Assembly: GCA_031213475.1 (NCBI GenBank)
Contig: JARUPZ010000009.1
Coordinates: 6,481,601 to 6,545,600 of the forward strand
Reading direction: 5' to 3'
Length of the DNA stretch: 64,000 bases
DNA from: Nereocystis luetkeana
Taxonomy: Eukaryota; Sar; Phaeophyceae; Laminariales; Laminariaceae
This document shows positions 32,491 to 44,800 of this stretch, piece after piece. The notes below the pieces were generated by a model, which searched no databases, was not told the origin of the DNA, and was given only the letters and a program-made list of their open reading frames with translations. The number at the start of each line of letters is the position of its first letter. Position 1 is the stretch's first letter. The position numbers were made by a program, and so were the translations under genes.

Positions 32491-33459
32491 CATCATGAAT
32501 ATGAGTTTACTCTTCTTGGGTGGAGACTTTCTTGGATTTTGTAAAACTAGACACATAAGATATTTTCTGGACGGAGATGGGTAGATTAGTTGACAGATAT
32601 TTCTGAGTAGAGACTTTCTTCATGTCTGGTAGTAATTTACTATTGTGATACGAAATAAAATCATGAGTGTCGGTTTTGGGATTGAGTTTTTCGTTTTCCT
32701 ATTTGAGACCAAAGATTTAGAATTTTGGTATCTGATACACAGTTTTTCGGCGGATTTGAGCCTGGACTTTGATTTAACATCGATGAAATTAATTTCAGTT
32801 ATGGGTTTTTGGTGTTCAACTTTTGACCTTCACTCGGATATTTGTTTTAGAGATTTTAGTCAACACATGTTTCGACCAAAATTTACTCCGCTCATGATCG
32901 TAGGACCAACCGCCGCGGGAAGGCTGAGAGTGGATACCGGGTCGAAGTTGAAGTTAAAACGAGCATGGTTCTGGAAGTCTGAGAATTGATATTTCTGTTT
33001 GAATCTGAGATTCCGGGGTTTTGGGTAGTACGTATTTGGGTTTTGGTAGGATGTCATGATGATGAGTCGATATTTGTACTGTTTTCGTGGGTTTGATGAT
33101 TCCATTGAAACGGGGGGTTCGATTGACTTACCCGTTGATGAGTAGTTGATGACATGACGTTTTGAGAGCAGTATATATTTTGAGGGCGCATTGCTGTGTT
33201 TCAGTGTTTGAGGGACTTGTTTTATTGCCGAGATCTGAGGAGTTGCTTTTTATTCTACTTCATTTATTTTGTTTGGACAGGTGTTTTTGGTCATATTTTC
33301 TGACGATGGAGATTATGGTTTGAGGCGTGAAACATCTTGACATCGTATTTTTTAGTACGATAAGTTGAACGTAGTTTATTACCATATTGTATTTTATCGT
33401 GAGCGATGTTTGGTTATTAAACTCACCAAGTAGAGAGCAGAGGGACTATTCGGGATGAT
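32491..33459 (+). other. copia 3' untranslated region
   Basis: About 970 bp between the RNase H end and the 3' LTR. It is AT-rich with no convincing frame. A purine tract is at 33429-33446, about 14 bases before recognisable LTR similarity. Confidence 0.55.
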
Positions 33460-33674
33460 CACGTACTTGGTGCATGTATTCACGTTTAACAGGAAATTTC
33501 CGTGTTTCTGTGTGGGGCGGTCAACGGGTTGGGACGTGTTATGTCCACTTGTTCTTGATGTTCCCCCCTTTCGTCCTTGTCGCGTGTGTTCTACGTGGAA
33601 AATATATGGATACCCTAGGGGGCTGCAGTGAACTGACTCAGGTTTGGTCCATCATATCAGTGAGTGTACCGAAC
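33460..33674 (+). repeat. copia 3' LTR
   Basis: Direct repeat of 26635-26866, in the same orientation, ending at ccgaac. The LTRs differ by many substitutions and small indels, indicating a long time since insertion. The two ends of the full element lack an obvious 5-bp target duplication by eye. Confidence 0.8.
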
Positions 33675-34983
33675 AAACCGGGTAGTCAGTAGCAGGGGGG
33701 GGGCATTGACGCGAAACGTGGGCAACGTAGACCATGCTTATTGAATGGCTATAGAATTAAGTACTTAGATCACAACCCCTGAGCATGCTCGGTTGGTGCA
33801 TCCCTGGCCTCTCAGAGCTCCCCCTTCCAAACCGCCTCCTTTCATTACTTGCCGGACCTATCCAGCAGTTCTTGGTTTTCTTTATTTCTCTTGTCCCTCT
33901 CGGTCTTTTCTTCCTTTTGTCTTATTTTGTTTCATGTGCGTGCGTGTACTCCGAGTACGGCACCGCGGGAGAGCCCGGCACCGTCGCGGGTGTCAGTGGG
34001 TGCTGGTGGGTAAAAGGGGGGTTGCAAGGAACGCGGTCGCCGCTTTGGTGCCTAGGCGTCGCGTGTGCCTCGAGACACGAGGGATGCATGAACGGGCTTT
34101 GTCTGGCTTCCGTTTATGATTTTTTATAGAGTATGTACGAGTTATCAAGGTCGTTCGGGATGGCAAGATAATGTTCAAGCGGTGCTTATTTGTGCGACCA
34201 CGCTGAAGTTGAAAGAAGGAGGTGTGCAGTATGAACACCAACGCTATCGAGCTGGCGAACGGAGGCCACGGTGTGAACCGGACTCCACGCAAGGCGGGCG
34301 ACGGGGCTGATTGTGGCAGAGAGTGAAAAAAACTTTACCCTAACCGATCCAAGGGTGAGGTGGTCGCGAGAGGGGCGGACGGCGTACGAGGCTGAGAGAG
34401 AAGCTCTTCTGTGCGATTTTTATTTCTTCTTTTCGACCGAGTGTAAGGTGTTCCAATCAAGCCGAAAAGTATTGCACGAGAGGGGATAGGGATGTTTTTT
34501 GTTTCGGACTTTTCGGTTTCATTTTCATTGGTTTTGCTCTTGTGCCGTGCTGTGCTTCCGCATTTTTCGTGCATACGAGTACAAAAAAAGAGAATATCTG
34601 AATAGGAAAATAAGTACAGCAGTAGTACCCTATCTGGGGTATGTACGTACGTACGACATCCGTGACGCGAATCATATGATGTAGCGTCTGAGCTGACGTC
34701 GCAGCTGTTTTTTCCTGAAGCATGGCGGCGGGACGCTTTGTATTATCAAGGCGCCGGTTTGCAATTACGATCCTTGAAAAAAACTAAATTCAATCGTGGA
34801 CCTCTGTTCGCTTCGCATAATTTGATGTACTTTTTTCCTTTCTGAGCGAGCGTAGCGGGCGGCGTAGGCCGCCCGCGGTGCGAAGCGCCTTGTACCCTTA
34901 TTATGTAAGAGTGAGTGCTAAAGTAAACAGAGTGGTTGAAGGTAGGCAAGAGGAACTTTGATGCCTGATGTCCTGAAGAGCAT
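33675..34983. other. intergenic; GC-rich hairpin at 34855-34880
   Basis: No gene recognised. At about 34846-34896, gcgagcgtagcgggcggcgt is followed by aggccgcccgcggtgcgaag, which can fold into a strong short hairpin (gggcggc/gccgccc). It could act as a transcription-pausing structure or be a small repeat. The 19.95-20.01 kb stretch has similar vocabulary. Confidence 0.4.
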
Positions 34984-37690
34984 AGTTGTTGTTGTTGTTG
35001 TTGTTGTTGTCTTCACTTTAAATGGCCCTTTCTACCCAGCTTCATCAGCACACCCAGTGTCCGTCCTGATTCCCTATCCTAGAGAGATACTGATGCTGTG
35101 GTCGCAGACTATGAGACAGAGGAAGACCAAGAATAAAACCAAATCGCAAGTTCAAGAGTCAACCAAGTGAAGTGTCAGCGTACCGCGTACGAGAACACAA
35201 CAACACAAGCAAGACCGGAACAAAAAGAGAAAAAGACAAAAAAAAAAAATCTGAAATGAAATAAGGTGAAAGAGAAAAATAAAAAACATAATGCAAACGA
35301 CGTGAGAACTTTCGAACGCCTGCTAGACGAACAGCATACGTGCTCAGGAAGGGCAGGTATCTGCTGAACGGACGAAGCAGCACGAAAGAGAGGGAGAGAC
35401 AGGCAAAAGTCTGTAGAGAGCTAGTCGAACCGATACCTAGCCACCCGGTGTATCTTTTTGTTTCTGCATTCGTCGACAGCTGTATCAGAACAGCTGCCCC
35501 TCCACCCTCTCCCCCTCCCCTTATCGCAGTTCTTGGTGTCCACTGCTGCGTGTCGCAGCCGGATCTTCTGTTCCTCGTCCCTGTGCCACCTCGATATGAA
35601 GCAGTCCGCCGCTTCGACGACCCCCCGGTACCACTTGCCGCTCTTCATAGCCGCCCTCGGCCATAACAACGTCTCTATTGCGAACAGCAGGGGGGAGCTT
35701 TCCGTGATCCCCTCGGTGGCTTGAAAAACACTGAGGTCGTCTGCTAGGCATTGGGCCCAGTTCGTTTCCGATCGGACTCGCCCCGGGTTTTCCCAACCAG
35801 CCATCGTCCCAAACATCACCCGGTAGGACAGCCGCTCATTGGTCGTCCGCTGTACGGCCCCCGCAAAGAGGGGGCGTCGTTTGCGGATGGTCGCCTCAAC
35901 GCTCTCGCATTGTGCCTTTTTGAGGGTCTTGGCGTACGACTTGAGGTGGTCAGTGCGTTGCCGGCGCTGGAAGCCAATGATTCGTAGGAGGAGTTTGTGG
36001 TGTGCCGTTCTGAGTTCAGCGAAGTGCTCCTTACGAAGAGTCCACGTCACGCACCCGTACAGCAGGGTCTCCATCACCTCGGCCATAAGCATGCGCACTT
36101 TTAGGGTGAGCGGGGCATCCTCCATATCGTACAGCTCCCGTTTAAACCGAGTGTAGCATGCCCATGCGAGTCGGATCCGTCGCATGATCTCTGGCATAAT
36201 GTCAGCGCTTGCGACGACAAGGCCGCCCAGGTACAGAAACTGCATCGTCTGCCTATACCTCTGTTCCGTTGCTTCGATGACGAGCGGTGAGGTCCGGGGT
36301 GCCTGATTCGGTGTCCGCAGCCGCATGGTCTCCGTCTTCTTTTCGGATACGGTGAGACCTGCAGCTTCGAAAACGGTCACAATCACGGTCATCATCTTCG
36401 CAAGGCCTTCCGCCGGATTGGACACAATGCCTGCATCGTCCGCGTACAGCATACCCCGCACTGCCCTCCGTACGTAAGTTAGTGGATCAACCTTCACCCC
36501 GTCCTCGCCGAGGTCCTCCTCGAGGTGAACCAAGTCCCTGAAAATATCTGGGTCTTCACTGAAGCGTATTTGCGCGGCGTGTATCACAGCAGCGAAGAAG
36601 ATATTGAACAGAAGTGGTGACAAGACACATTCTGGCCGCAGCCCTTGGGTGACGTCGAACCATTCCGAGTGCTCGCCGCCATCCGTACGCACGCGGGCTC
36701 GCATGCCTTCGTGGAACCGGCGAATAACGGTAAGAATCTTCTCTGGTACGCCGAAGCGTGCGAGCACCACCCACAGTAGCTCACGGTCGACGGAGTCGTA
36801 TGCTTTCTGCAGATCGATGAAGCACATGTGCAGGGGGATTATTCAAGCTCGTCCGAGTTCTTGCAGTCGGTGCACAACGAACAGCATGTCGACCGTTGAT
36901 CGTGCTGGGCGAAAGCCGCACTGTTCCTCGGGGAGTATCCCTTTGGCCTCACTGTAGTTACTGAGGCGAGACGCGACCATTTTCAGCAAAACTTTGCCTG
37001 AATGGGCAACAAGCGATATCCCTCGGTAGTTGTTGCAATCAGAGCGATCCTTCTTTTTATGAAGGACCTTAATGGCCGCCTAGTTCCATTGCTGGGGGAT
37101 GTCACCCGTTCTCCACACGTTGGCAAGTAGGTTGTGAAAATACCGGATGAACTCGGGGTGGTCGATTTTCAGTAACTCGGCCGGAAGGCAGTCCGGTCCC
37201 ACCGCTTTCCAGTTTGCCATACCCCGAATTACCGCCGTCATATCATCCATGGTGGATTCATCTCCAAGCGATGGTGCCAACGGCCGTTGTAGAAATAGAG
37301 TGCAAATGGTTGGGTCAAGCTTAGACGACTTCGTGGTTAGGAGAGTGGAAAAAAACCTCGCCCACCGTTCGAGAATACGTACCTTGTCCCCTAGTAGCGT
37401 GCCCTCCTTGTCCCGGATGAACTGTTCGCTTCTCGCCTTTCGACCGTCCAACCGCACTGTGGCCTTCAGGTGTTTGTAGAAACCCCGCTGGTCGTTGTCG
37501 GCGAGCAGTCTCTCCGTTTCAGCGAGGTACTCGTCAAAACAGGCGTGCAACAACGCTGCATCAATCGCCCTTCGTAGAAGAGATTGGTATGTGCCCCCTG
37601 GGAGTGGTGTTGTCTCTTCACCCGTCGTGGGAGACAGAGACGAACTTCCACTAGGTCTGTCTCTGTCCTACCTATACGGTCTGTTAGTAT
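34984..37690 (-). mobile_element. 5'-truncated LINE with AAC tail
   Basis: A non-LTR retrotransposon lying on the minus strand. It has an RT reading frame (37660 back to 35421), a ~410-bp 3' untranslated region and, at 35010-34985, about 8.7 AAC triplets (GTT on the plus strand) as its 3' tail. Only the RT and downstream C-terminal part are present. The endonuclease and any ORF1 are missing, so the copy is 5'-truncated near 37690, as is usual for LINEs. A related 3' end is inserted at 15242-15525. Confidence 0.8.
35421..37660 (-). pseudogene. LINE reverse transcriptase (YADD), two stops
   Basis: Copies element RNA into DNA at a nicked target. Reading 5' to 3' on the minus strand: a linker with ARSEQFIRDKEGTLLGDKV and GPDCLPAELLKID (37080-37553), a TAG right after IPQQWN (37080-37082), then [20 protein letters not shown] and [18 protein letters not shown], a TGA at about 36843, then an open run to 35421. 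This last run holds [17 protein letters not shown] (first catalytic Asp), [18 protein letters not shown] and YADDAG (36435-36446), followed by a thumb-like region and [20 protein letters not shown], a common LINE C-terminal pattern. RT motifs are intact apart from the stops. No endonuclease domain or zinc knuckle remains. Confidence 0.85.
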
Positions 37691-40589
37691 GCTGTCTACA
37701 ATTTTACGTCGTATATTTTGTGGACGTATAGCTGCTGAGCGTATCCAGTGTATGCTCTTGGCGCCTGGAATACAATTTGTTGTCGATCCGCTTATTAATT
37801 ACAGGTGTGAGTCGCGCTTAACATCTCACTCTGCGTCTGCTGGTTACAGTGGATTTCACGCTTGTATCGGTGCAGATGTCTGCGCTTATCTCATTATGCT
37901 GCTCTGCTGCTGGTTGCACTGATTTCCCCGCTTTTATCGGTGGCGATACTTGAAATATTTTCTATGTTCCGTCATCGGAAAATGTCTCTCGATCGACGGG
38001 CGAGCGGGAGACAGGAACGGCCGGATGCATAATTGATGTTCTTATTTCATCTTGTTGATGCATGCATAATATATGGGTTTGTTTGAGGCTGGGAGGACCA
38101 TTGTTGCCGTCTCCATCCGGCAGAGAGAGAGCAACAAGGTTTCTCTGGAATACTGAAATGTTCGGTTGATTTGCCCCGCCGCTTTCTGCATGAAGTGCGG
38201 GCAGCAGGAGATTAACACACTTTCGTATACCGAGTACATGAATGTGCTTACCAGCTGCTCATTTGCTGACGTCCCGTGTTCTCATGTACTCGTCCTATAT
38301 CTTATCCTGACATTCGATATATATTTTCCTGACTGCGTATCCGCTGCTGTCGCCGTGCGCCACTTGTCGCAACGCGTGGGTCTGCGTCGCTGGGTACACA
38401 GCACATTTTGGTGTACGTTTTGTGTTCGTTGTGTTCGATTCATTTCTCGGATTGAGAGTGGATTCCCAGATTGGTTGGGTCTGCGCCTATTGTAACCGTT
38501 GTTGCTGCCTCCCATGCTGTAGGTAGACCGCAACCAGGCCCCTCTAGGTCCGAGCCTTGCCACAGGGCTTGCTGCCTGTATATATTTGCTCTTTGTCGTT
38601 CGTCCGTTTGTTTGGTTGCTCCTATGTTCGATCTTGTTGTTTGTTCAGTTCTCTTCAGTGGATAGTTCGGTCGTTTGTTTGCTTGTGTGTTTCTTGCAAA
38701 CCGGCAAACACCGTGCACCCGACCGCGCTGGCTACGACCTTTACTGACACCCGCTCTCCGTCGCATGTGCCCAGCAGTTTACCTGCGTCTCGGGTTCGCT
38801 ATGTGTTCGTATCCATCGTGTTTTTTTTTGTTCCTTACCGCTTTGTTGTTTTCTGTTCATTTTTGGGCGTGTAAAGAACACATCAAGCACAATCGCGCCC
38901 TGCCATATGTCTTACAGCCTGGATTTGACAGTTGGGCTCTCTAGTTCTCTTCCCACTCCTCGCTTCGTTTTTCGTTTCCATTCTCGTTGACGGGGGGGGG
39001 GGGACATCTTGGGCCGTAAACCCTCTTCGGAATCATGTATATTTTGGCGGGTGACCAACGATTGACTAACTGGACAACATGTGACGTACTGCTGTAGCAG
39101 GCTGGCCTTGACTCTTAACTAAAGATCACCCCACAGCCGGTCTGTTCGTACCTCACAAGGACTTGAAGCAAATATGGCTGGCTCGATACTATATTATGTG
39201 GATTGGTGCTTTCTCGAGCACCCCAAGTTTTGACAGTAATAGACGTAACATAGGTACGGACCACATTGTGCTCAAAGTTGATTGTCCAGTTCTCAAAGAC
39301 TAAAATTTTATTCATACCTGATATCTATTTGACAGGATAAAAGTCAGGTTGCATTGTTCGTACCTTGTGGGAACTGAACAACGTCGCTTGAGTTCGCGGA
39401 AATCGTGGCGTAGATATTGATGCGCTCGTTCCCCCCCCCCCCCCCAATTGTCGTTTGCTGTCACCATGTGAATCTCGACAGATCGACCCACGCCAACCGC
39501 GCCTTACGTCTAAAAGCAAAACAGGTAAAGCCTATACCAGACTTTTAGTGAAATTAATGGAGGAGGGATGGCATCCTCTAAACATGCGGTACGGATAATG
39601 TGTCAATTGATATGATGCCGCTGAGGGACAAGAAGGTGTCGAACCCTGTATACAGTGCACAGCAGCAGCGGTATGAATACATGTAGCAACACAGTAGTAA
39701 CCGAGGTTGAAGTAGCAGCAGCAGCAACAGCAGCCGAAGAAGCAGCAGAAACAAATCAGCTAGAATAGGCACAGCGGCCACCCTTGGCCTTCCTGCGCAA
39801 CGGCGCTGTACTTGGTTGGGACGTTAGATCAAGCTGCGTGCGTTTTTTTTTTTTAGCGGTGTGAGGTGTTGCACGAAAAACACGGTGTGCTACACTTCAC
39901 CGTCTGCTAACGGATATGTGCGTGTCTCTTTGGGTTCTCTCATTTGCCATGACGGAATATATGTTGCCTGGTTGATGTGCTGACGTACGTACCCCAAAAA
40001 CAGAGATAAAGCGCTTGCAAATATCACCTATCCGCTTCCAGTCAGTCGCCGAGCTCGCCGCTAGTCGACGAGGGAGGGAACGTCTGGAACATAGTCGCGA
40101 AAAAATAAATGGGCACGGACCATACAGGGGAAGGGGGAGTGGTCTCAATCACGATTCTAGCTGGAATAGAGAAAAGAGGGGGGTAGGAAACAGATTCGAC
40201 GAAACATATCTAACATCCCAGACAGTGCACAACGAAACAGACAGGTGTAAACCTTTACGGGCATCATTTATTTGTTAAAATTGTGAATTACGCCAGCTGT
40301 GAATTCCACCGATTGAATAGTTTATACTCGGCTTTGAAAGCTGCGTAGTACGTCTCGTGTATACCCCATTTTTCGAGTTTTACAGTGTGTACGATAATCC
40401 ATATTATTTTTTTTCAATAGCGATGACAACGAAAAGGAGTCTTTTGGTACAAATCATGGAACTATGGATGCCATTACCAAAAGTCTTGATTTTTTTTTGT
40501 GGAATGGTCGCTCACTATTATCGCCCTTTTCGCTGGAAACCCTCGTGAACAGAGGTGGGCTCGAAAACAGCTATCGACAGGTATCAAAT
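37691..40589. other. intergenic with homopolymer runs
   Basis: No gene recognised. A run of 11 or more G occurs near 38991-39003 and a C run of about 16 near 39429-39445. There are GCA/GCAGCA-rich patches at 39660-39780. Overlapping frames at 38440-38874 are antisense to each other and give no known protein. Confidence 0.5.
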
Positions 40590-41200
40590 ATACAAGTGTG
40601 TCTAGCTCAACGCGGCCAACGTCGTTCCCAACGCCTCCGGCTGTGGCTTCGGCTCCGGTTCCGGAGTTGCCCGCATCGCGCTTGGGCAGGCCGAACCTCA
40701 ACCTTCATCGGGCATCGTCTACGTTTTTGAACTCCCCAACTCCCTTCGAGGACCGTACGTATGGGAAGTATAGGTGGCTCGCTCAATGGTACAAGACAAT
40801 CTGGACATGCTGCAGTTCCATTGTCTGCTTTCGCAGTCCAAGGGATGCGTCCTGCTGCACGTGGCCTCCAGGATGGGAGACTCCAGCGGCTCGGCGGGTA
40901 GGCCAAACGGTAGGGCGGAACCACATTAACGGGGGACCTCGCTGCACAAATTGCGGCGGTGGAGGTCAACCGTGTTGTCACGATCTCACTCGGAGATGGG
41001 ACCGGTGGGGTGGGTGCCGCGAGTGCTGCGGTAGGCACGGGCTTTATGGGAGTGGGCGCTGATCGAGCGGGCGTCTTACGAGTGACGGAGTCGGAGCAGC
41101 ACGACGAGAAGGCCCAGGCCTTAAGAGGACCTGCTCGGGCTCATTACCCAGATGCACACTCCCGAGCTAGGCCAGGGTGTGCGAGTACTGGTCTGCTGTA
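40590..41200 (+). other. GC-rich island, possible coding relic
   Basis: Base composition rises and all three plus frames carry protein-like text: SFPTPPAVASAPVPELPASR (about 40620-40680), then VQDNLDMLQFHCLLSQSKGC and VASRMGDSSGSAGRPNG (about 40790-40912) in another frame, then EVNRVVTISLGDGTGGVGAA (from 40959) in a third. The frames succeed each other as in a decayed gene. No family is recognised and no start or stop can be defended. Confidence 0.3.
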
Positions 41201-41606
41201 TTATTTCATGTTTGTCATTAATATATTTACGATAATGTTTTTTGTACTACCGTTCGAGTAATACTTTGACACGATCATCTTTTTTTTTCTCTGAGATACT
41301 TTCGACTGTAGTAGGGCTCTAACTTGCTGAACCGGAACTCATACCAGGTTCCTAATTCCTGGTTAACCGTATTCCATCGCACGTCGGTGGACAAATTCGA
41401 ATATTCCTGACCAAGGCGGTAACTTGTTGGTTGTTGTTGCTGTTTGCGAATATATGACGACCGTATTATAGCCGGGAACGACTGTGCCTGTGCGTTTCTC
41501 CACAAACGTTTCGGGCACACGCGGTAATATACTTGAACGTTAGACGCTGCGCTTTCGCTAGCTCTGAGTCTCGAAGAGGCCTGGTTTTTTCTAGCGGTTG
41601 GGAGAG
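41201..41606. other. intergenic, no gene recognised
   Basis: Single-copy sequence leading into MITE-B copy 1. Nothing identified. Confidence 0.5.
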
Positions 41607-41850
41607 GCGTTCTACGATAGAGGTTCACCCTAATTTTTCTGAGGCTCCTCACTTAAGGAGCTCCATACCGAACCCGAAAACTGACTTCAGCAAAAATCAA
41701 CATGCATCGCGGCGAATACTTCCATGGCCCGAGCCAAAAAAACGTTTTTTTTTTCGAAATCAAGATTGACCTTCCAACGATTTGAGTTCAAGGGACCCCG
41801 TCTTTCGGAGACAAAATAGCGGAAATGTGCTACCTCTATCGTAGAGCGGG
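41607..41850 (+). mobile_element. MITE-B copy 1
   Basis: About 244 bp with short terminal inverted repeats: left end cgttctacgatagaggtt, right end acctctatcgtagagcg. The whole interior matches 42532-42779 in reverse orientation, with shared words gctcctcacttaagg, catcgcggcgaata, ttttcgaaatca, and caa(c/t)gatttg. There is no coding potential. The TIR places it among non-autonomous DNA elements. No target duplication is obvious. Confidence 0.75.
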
Positions 41851-41879
41851 TAGGGAGTATACGCGAATATTGAGTCTTG

Positions 41880-44800
41880 CTCTCTGGTTCCTCTCCAACC
41901 CATTCGTTTCTCCGCGATCGAGAGCGCACACGCTGTCCGGTACTCGGTCGTTGGACGCCACGGTTTCGCTCGCTCTGGTCACTTCTTTGTTTTCCCCGCC
42001 ATGATGCAGGGTTGTGCGAGTGTTGTACTGCTGTGTTTTTGGACGTGTTTACATGTCATCTGTGTACGATACCGCTTCTTGTGCTGATGTACACGTTCGG
42101 CATTGATTAAACGCACTGACCTTTGGTTCCATACGGAAACTCGGAACATTAGCGTTGAATGCTACGCTCTCAATCGTGTTTTAAACGCTGGGGTTCTATG
42201 CGTCGCTGCTGGTTTTAGGCCGTTTGGGATTATTCGACGCGTATACGCTGATGAGACCGTGGCCGGGAGTTGCTCGACTGATTTCGCGCATACGCCGTTG
42301 TGTTTTAGAGCTCGGGAGGCAGTGCTATCGCACGCTCTGCGTCACTGATTCGCCTTGTTCGTTGCTGTTGTTGCCGCGTCCGTGCTGCCGTCTGGAGTAC
42401 ATGAGGCATATGAATCTGGCTCGCTCGTTTCTCTACGAAGCTCGTACTTGAGTGGTGGACGATGCGCTACGTATGCAACGCCAGACGTATAAGAAAAATC
42501 AGATCTACCTCGAAGGCGTCTTACACTATCTACCCGTTCTACGGTAGAGGTAGCACATTCCCGCAATTTTGTTTCTGAATGACGGGGTTACTTGACCCCA
42601 AATCGTCGAAATGTCAATATTGATTTCGAAAAGCAAACGTATTCAAGACTTGGGCCATAGTATTATTCGCCGCGATGGTATTTGGTTTCTTTGAAGTGAG
42701 TTTTCGGGTGAGGTACGGAACCCCTTAAGTGAGGAGCCAGAGAAAAAATAGGGTGAACATCAATCGTAAAACGCCTCCATCGTAACGGTATACATAGAAA
42801 TATCGCTAGAATATTATGGCAATTTTTCTTCATGAGATGTCATGCATACGCCAGTGTGTGGTCGAGTGTATAATGCTGGGGTGTCACGTACCGCGCGGTG
42901 ACCGCTCGTTTCTTGGCGAAGTGGATGCTCACGCCGTCGTGCGTTTGAGGGGTGGAGACTAAGGGGTCTGATGCGCCTGTGCCTGCTGGCTTCTCTCGTA
43001 GGCAGGGGTGCGCACCGTTGTGTGCTTGTCTCACTCTGGCCCACTCCTTCATCCGGGAATCTAGCGCACACGCTGCTCTGTACTCGTTGGAAGCCACGCC
43101 CTCGCTCGCTGTTGTCACCGCGGTATTTGTCCGCCGCTGCTGTTCATGGTATGTTTGGTGATACACGACGCCCATAGCATAGTAAGAATTTACCCGGAAG
43201 CTTCTCTGCTGATTGCGTGGACACACCGTAGTGTTCTAGAGCGTCGAACGCTGTGCTCTGGTGCGCTCTGGGTCATGGAGTTGCTTTGTATTTCGCTAAT
43301 GTGTCCTTTACCGTGCTGTTGTTTGGAGTATACGGGACACATAAATCTGGCTCGCTCGTATTGCAGCTTCGCGCGTGTGCTCCATGTCACGTGCGTGAAA
43401 TGCGTCACGAGGGGGGTTCGTGCGTACCGCTGTCTGAGGTATTCGTGGTGCTTGTATTTGAAGCGCTCGTTTCTCTACAATTATTGAAGACACGCCTTTG
43501 TTTACTCGAGTTTGTGATGCTGATGTATCTAGTATGGTACTGGGTTGGCCGCTCGGGCATTTGGCTAGTGTAGCGTACACGATTTTTTGTACTAGAGTGA
43601 TAGGAGCGGCGGTGTCTGGTTGGGCTGTGCCCGATCTCTTTTCATGTGTGCCCGGGTGCACGCCGTTGTGTACGGAAGGGTTGGTCTCTTAGCTGTCAGG
43701 TGCGCATGTGCCTGCTAATATATTTGCAAGCCTATGTTCGGGCACACATCTTTGTGTACGGGACCGTCGGTTGCTGGGGCGTCTAGAACCGGCGTGCTGG
43801 ATTGTTCCTCTTCGATTCCGTGTACTCACCGTAGTTTACTCGACTGCATGTCTGGTACGGCGGGACCCGCTCCCCTATGGGCTGACTCGGTGCCCGTTCG
43901 TTTTTATGCTCACCCCGGTAAGGTTGTAACAAATGAGTCTGCTCGCTTTCTACCAATTTTGTACACACGCCGTTGTGTACTCAATTTGTTGGATGCTGAG
44001 AGATACCTGATACCGTGTTTCCTATTCCTTTCTCGACTAAGTTGGTGAACACAGCGTTGCGTACTTGAGTGATGAAAGCTCATACTCCGTATATATATGT
44101 TGGGTAGCTGTGCCAGTTCGCATCTCGGATATGTCCTTTGTGCACGCCATTGTGTACGGGAGGGTTGGTCTATGAGGGGTCAGGTACGGCAGTGCCCGCT
44201 GGTTTCTCTGCAATTATCTCTTCGGGCCCACGCCGTCGTGTACTTAGACGGGTGGTTTCAACCAGTCTCAGACGGCCGTGCTTGACTCTGTCTCTTTGAA
44301 TACGTGCACACGCCGTACTGGGCCGAGGGGGTGTCTGGTATGGCGGTGCCCGCTCGTTTCCCTGTCATTCGGATCGTCGCTCTTTTCTCGGCCATTTTCT
44401 ATTCTGAGCTCCGACACACACGCCGTTGTGCACGGGAACGGTTTTGATGACGTGTCAGGTACGGATGTTTCCGCTCGTTTTTCTGCTTCTTTCTGGCACA
44501 CATCGCTGTGTATAGGAGCGTCTCTTGCTGACGCGACAGGTACGGCCGTGCCCGCTTGTTCCTCTTCGATTGCGTGCACACGCCGTCGCGTGCTCGAGTG
44601 GTTGATGCTGACGTGTCTGGTACTGAGGTTCCCGCTCGTTTCTCGTCGAAAATGGTGCACACCCTGTTGTGTACGTGAGTGATGGAAACTGAGGTGTCTA
44701 CAGAGTATGTGCCGGCATGCTTCTCTCGTTTCTCCGTGTACACGCCATTGTGCACGGGAGTTTCTCTTCTAGTTAGTGCACTCGTAAGTCGAGGCAACTT

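Larger units (their letters stand above)
26635..33674 (+). mobile_element. Ty1/copia LTR retrotransposon, degenerate
   Basis: A ~7.0-kb element bounded by two diverged direct repeats (LTRs at 26635-26866 and 33460-33674). Between them, in copia order on the plus strand, are gag with a zinc knuckle, protease, pre-integrase domain, integrase, RT remnant and RNase H, followed by a ~970-bp 3' untranslated region. Integrase upstream of RT/RNase H identifies copia rather than gypsy. Diverged LTRs, many frameshifts, missing catalytic residues and a large RT deletion mark it as old and inactive. A purine-rich stretch (aagtagagagcagaggga, 33429-33446) lies near the start of the 3' LTR as a possible polypurine tract. 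Confidence 0.85.

Noticed and set aside
39117..39385. Inverted or direct repeat around tgttcgtacct
   Set aside because: Only about 20 bases match between the two sites, with no extended similarity. Below what I would call a repeat.
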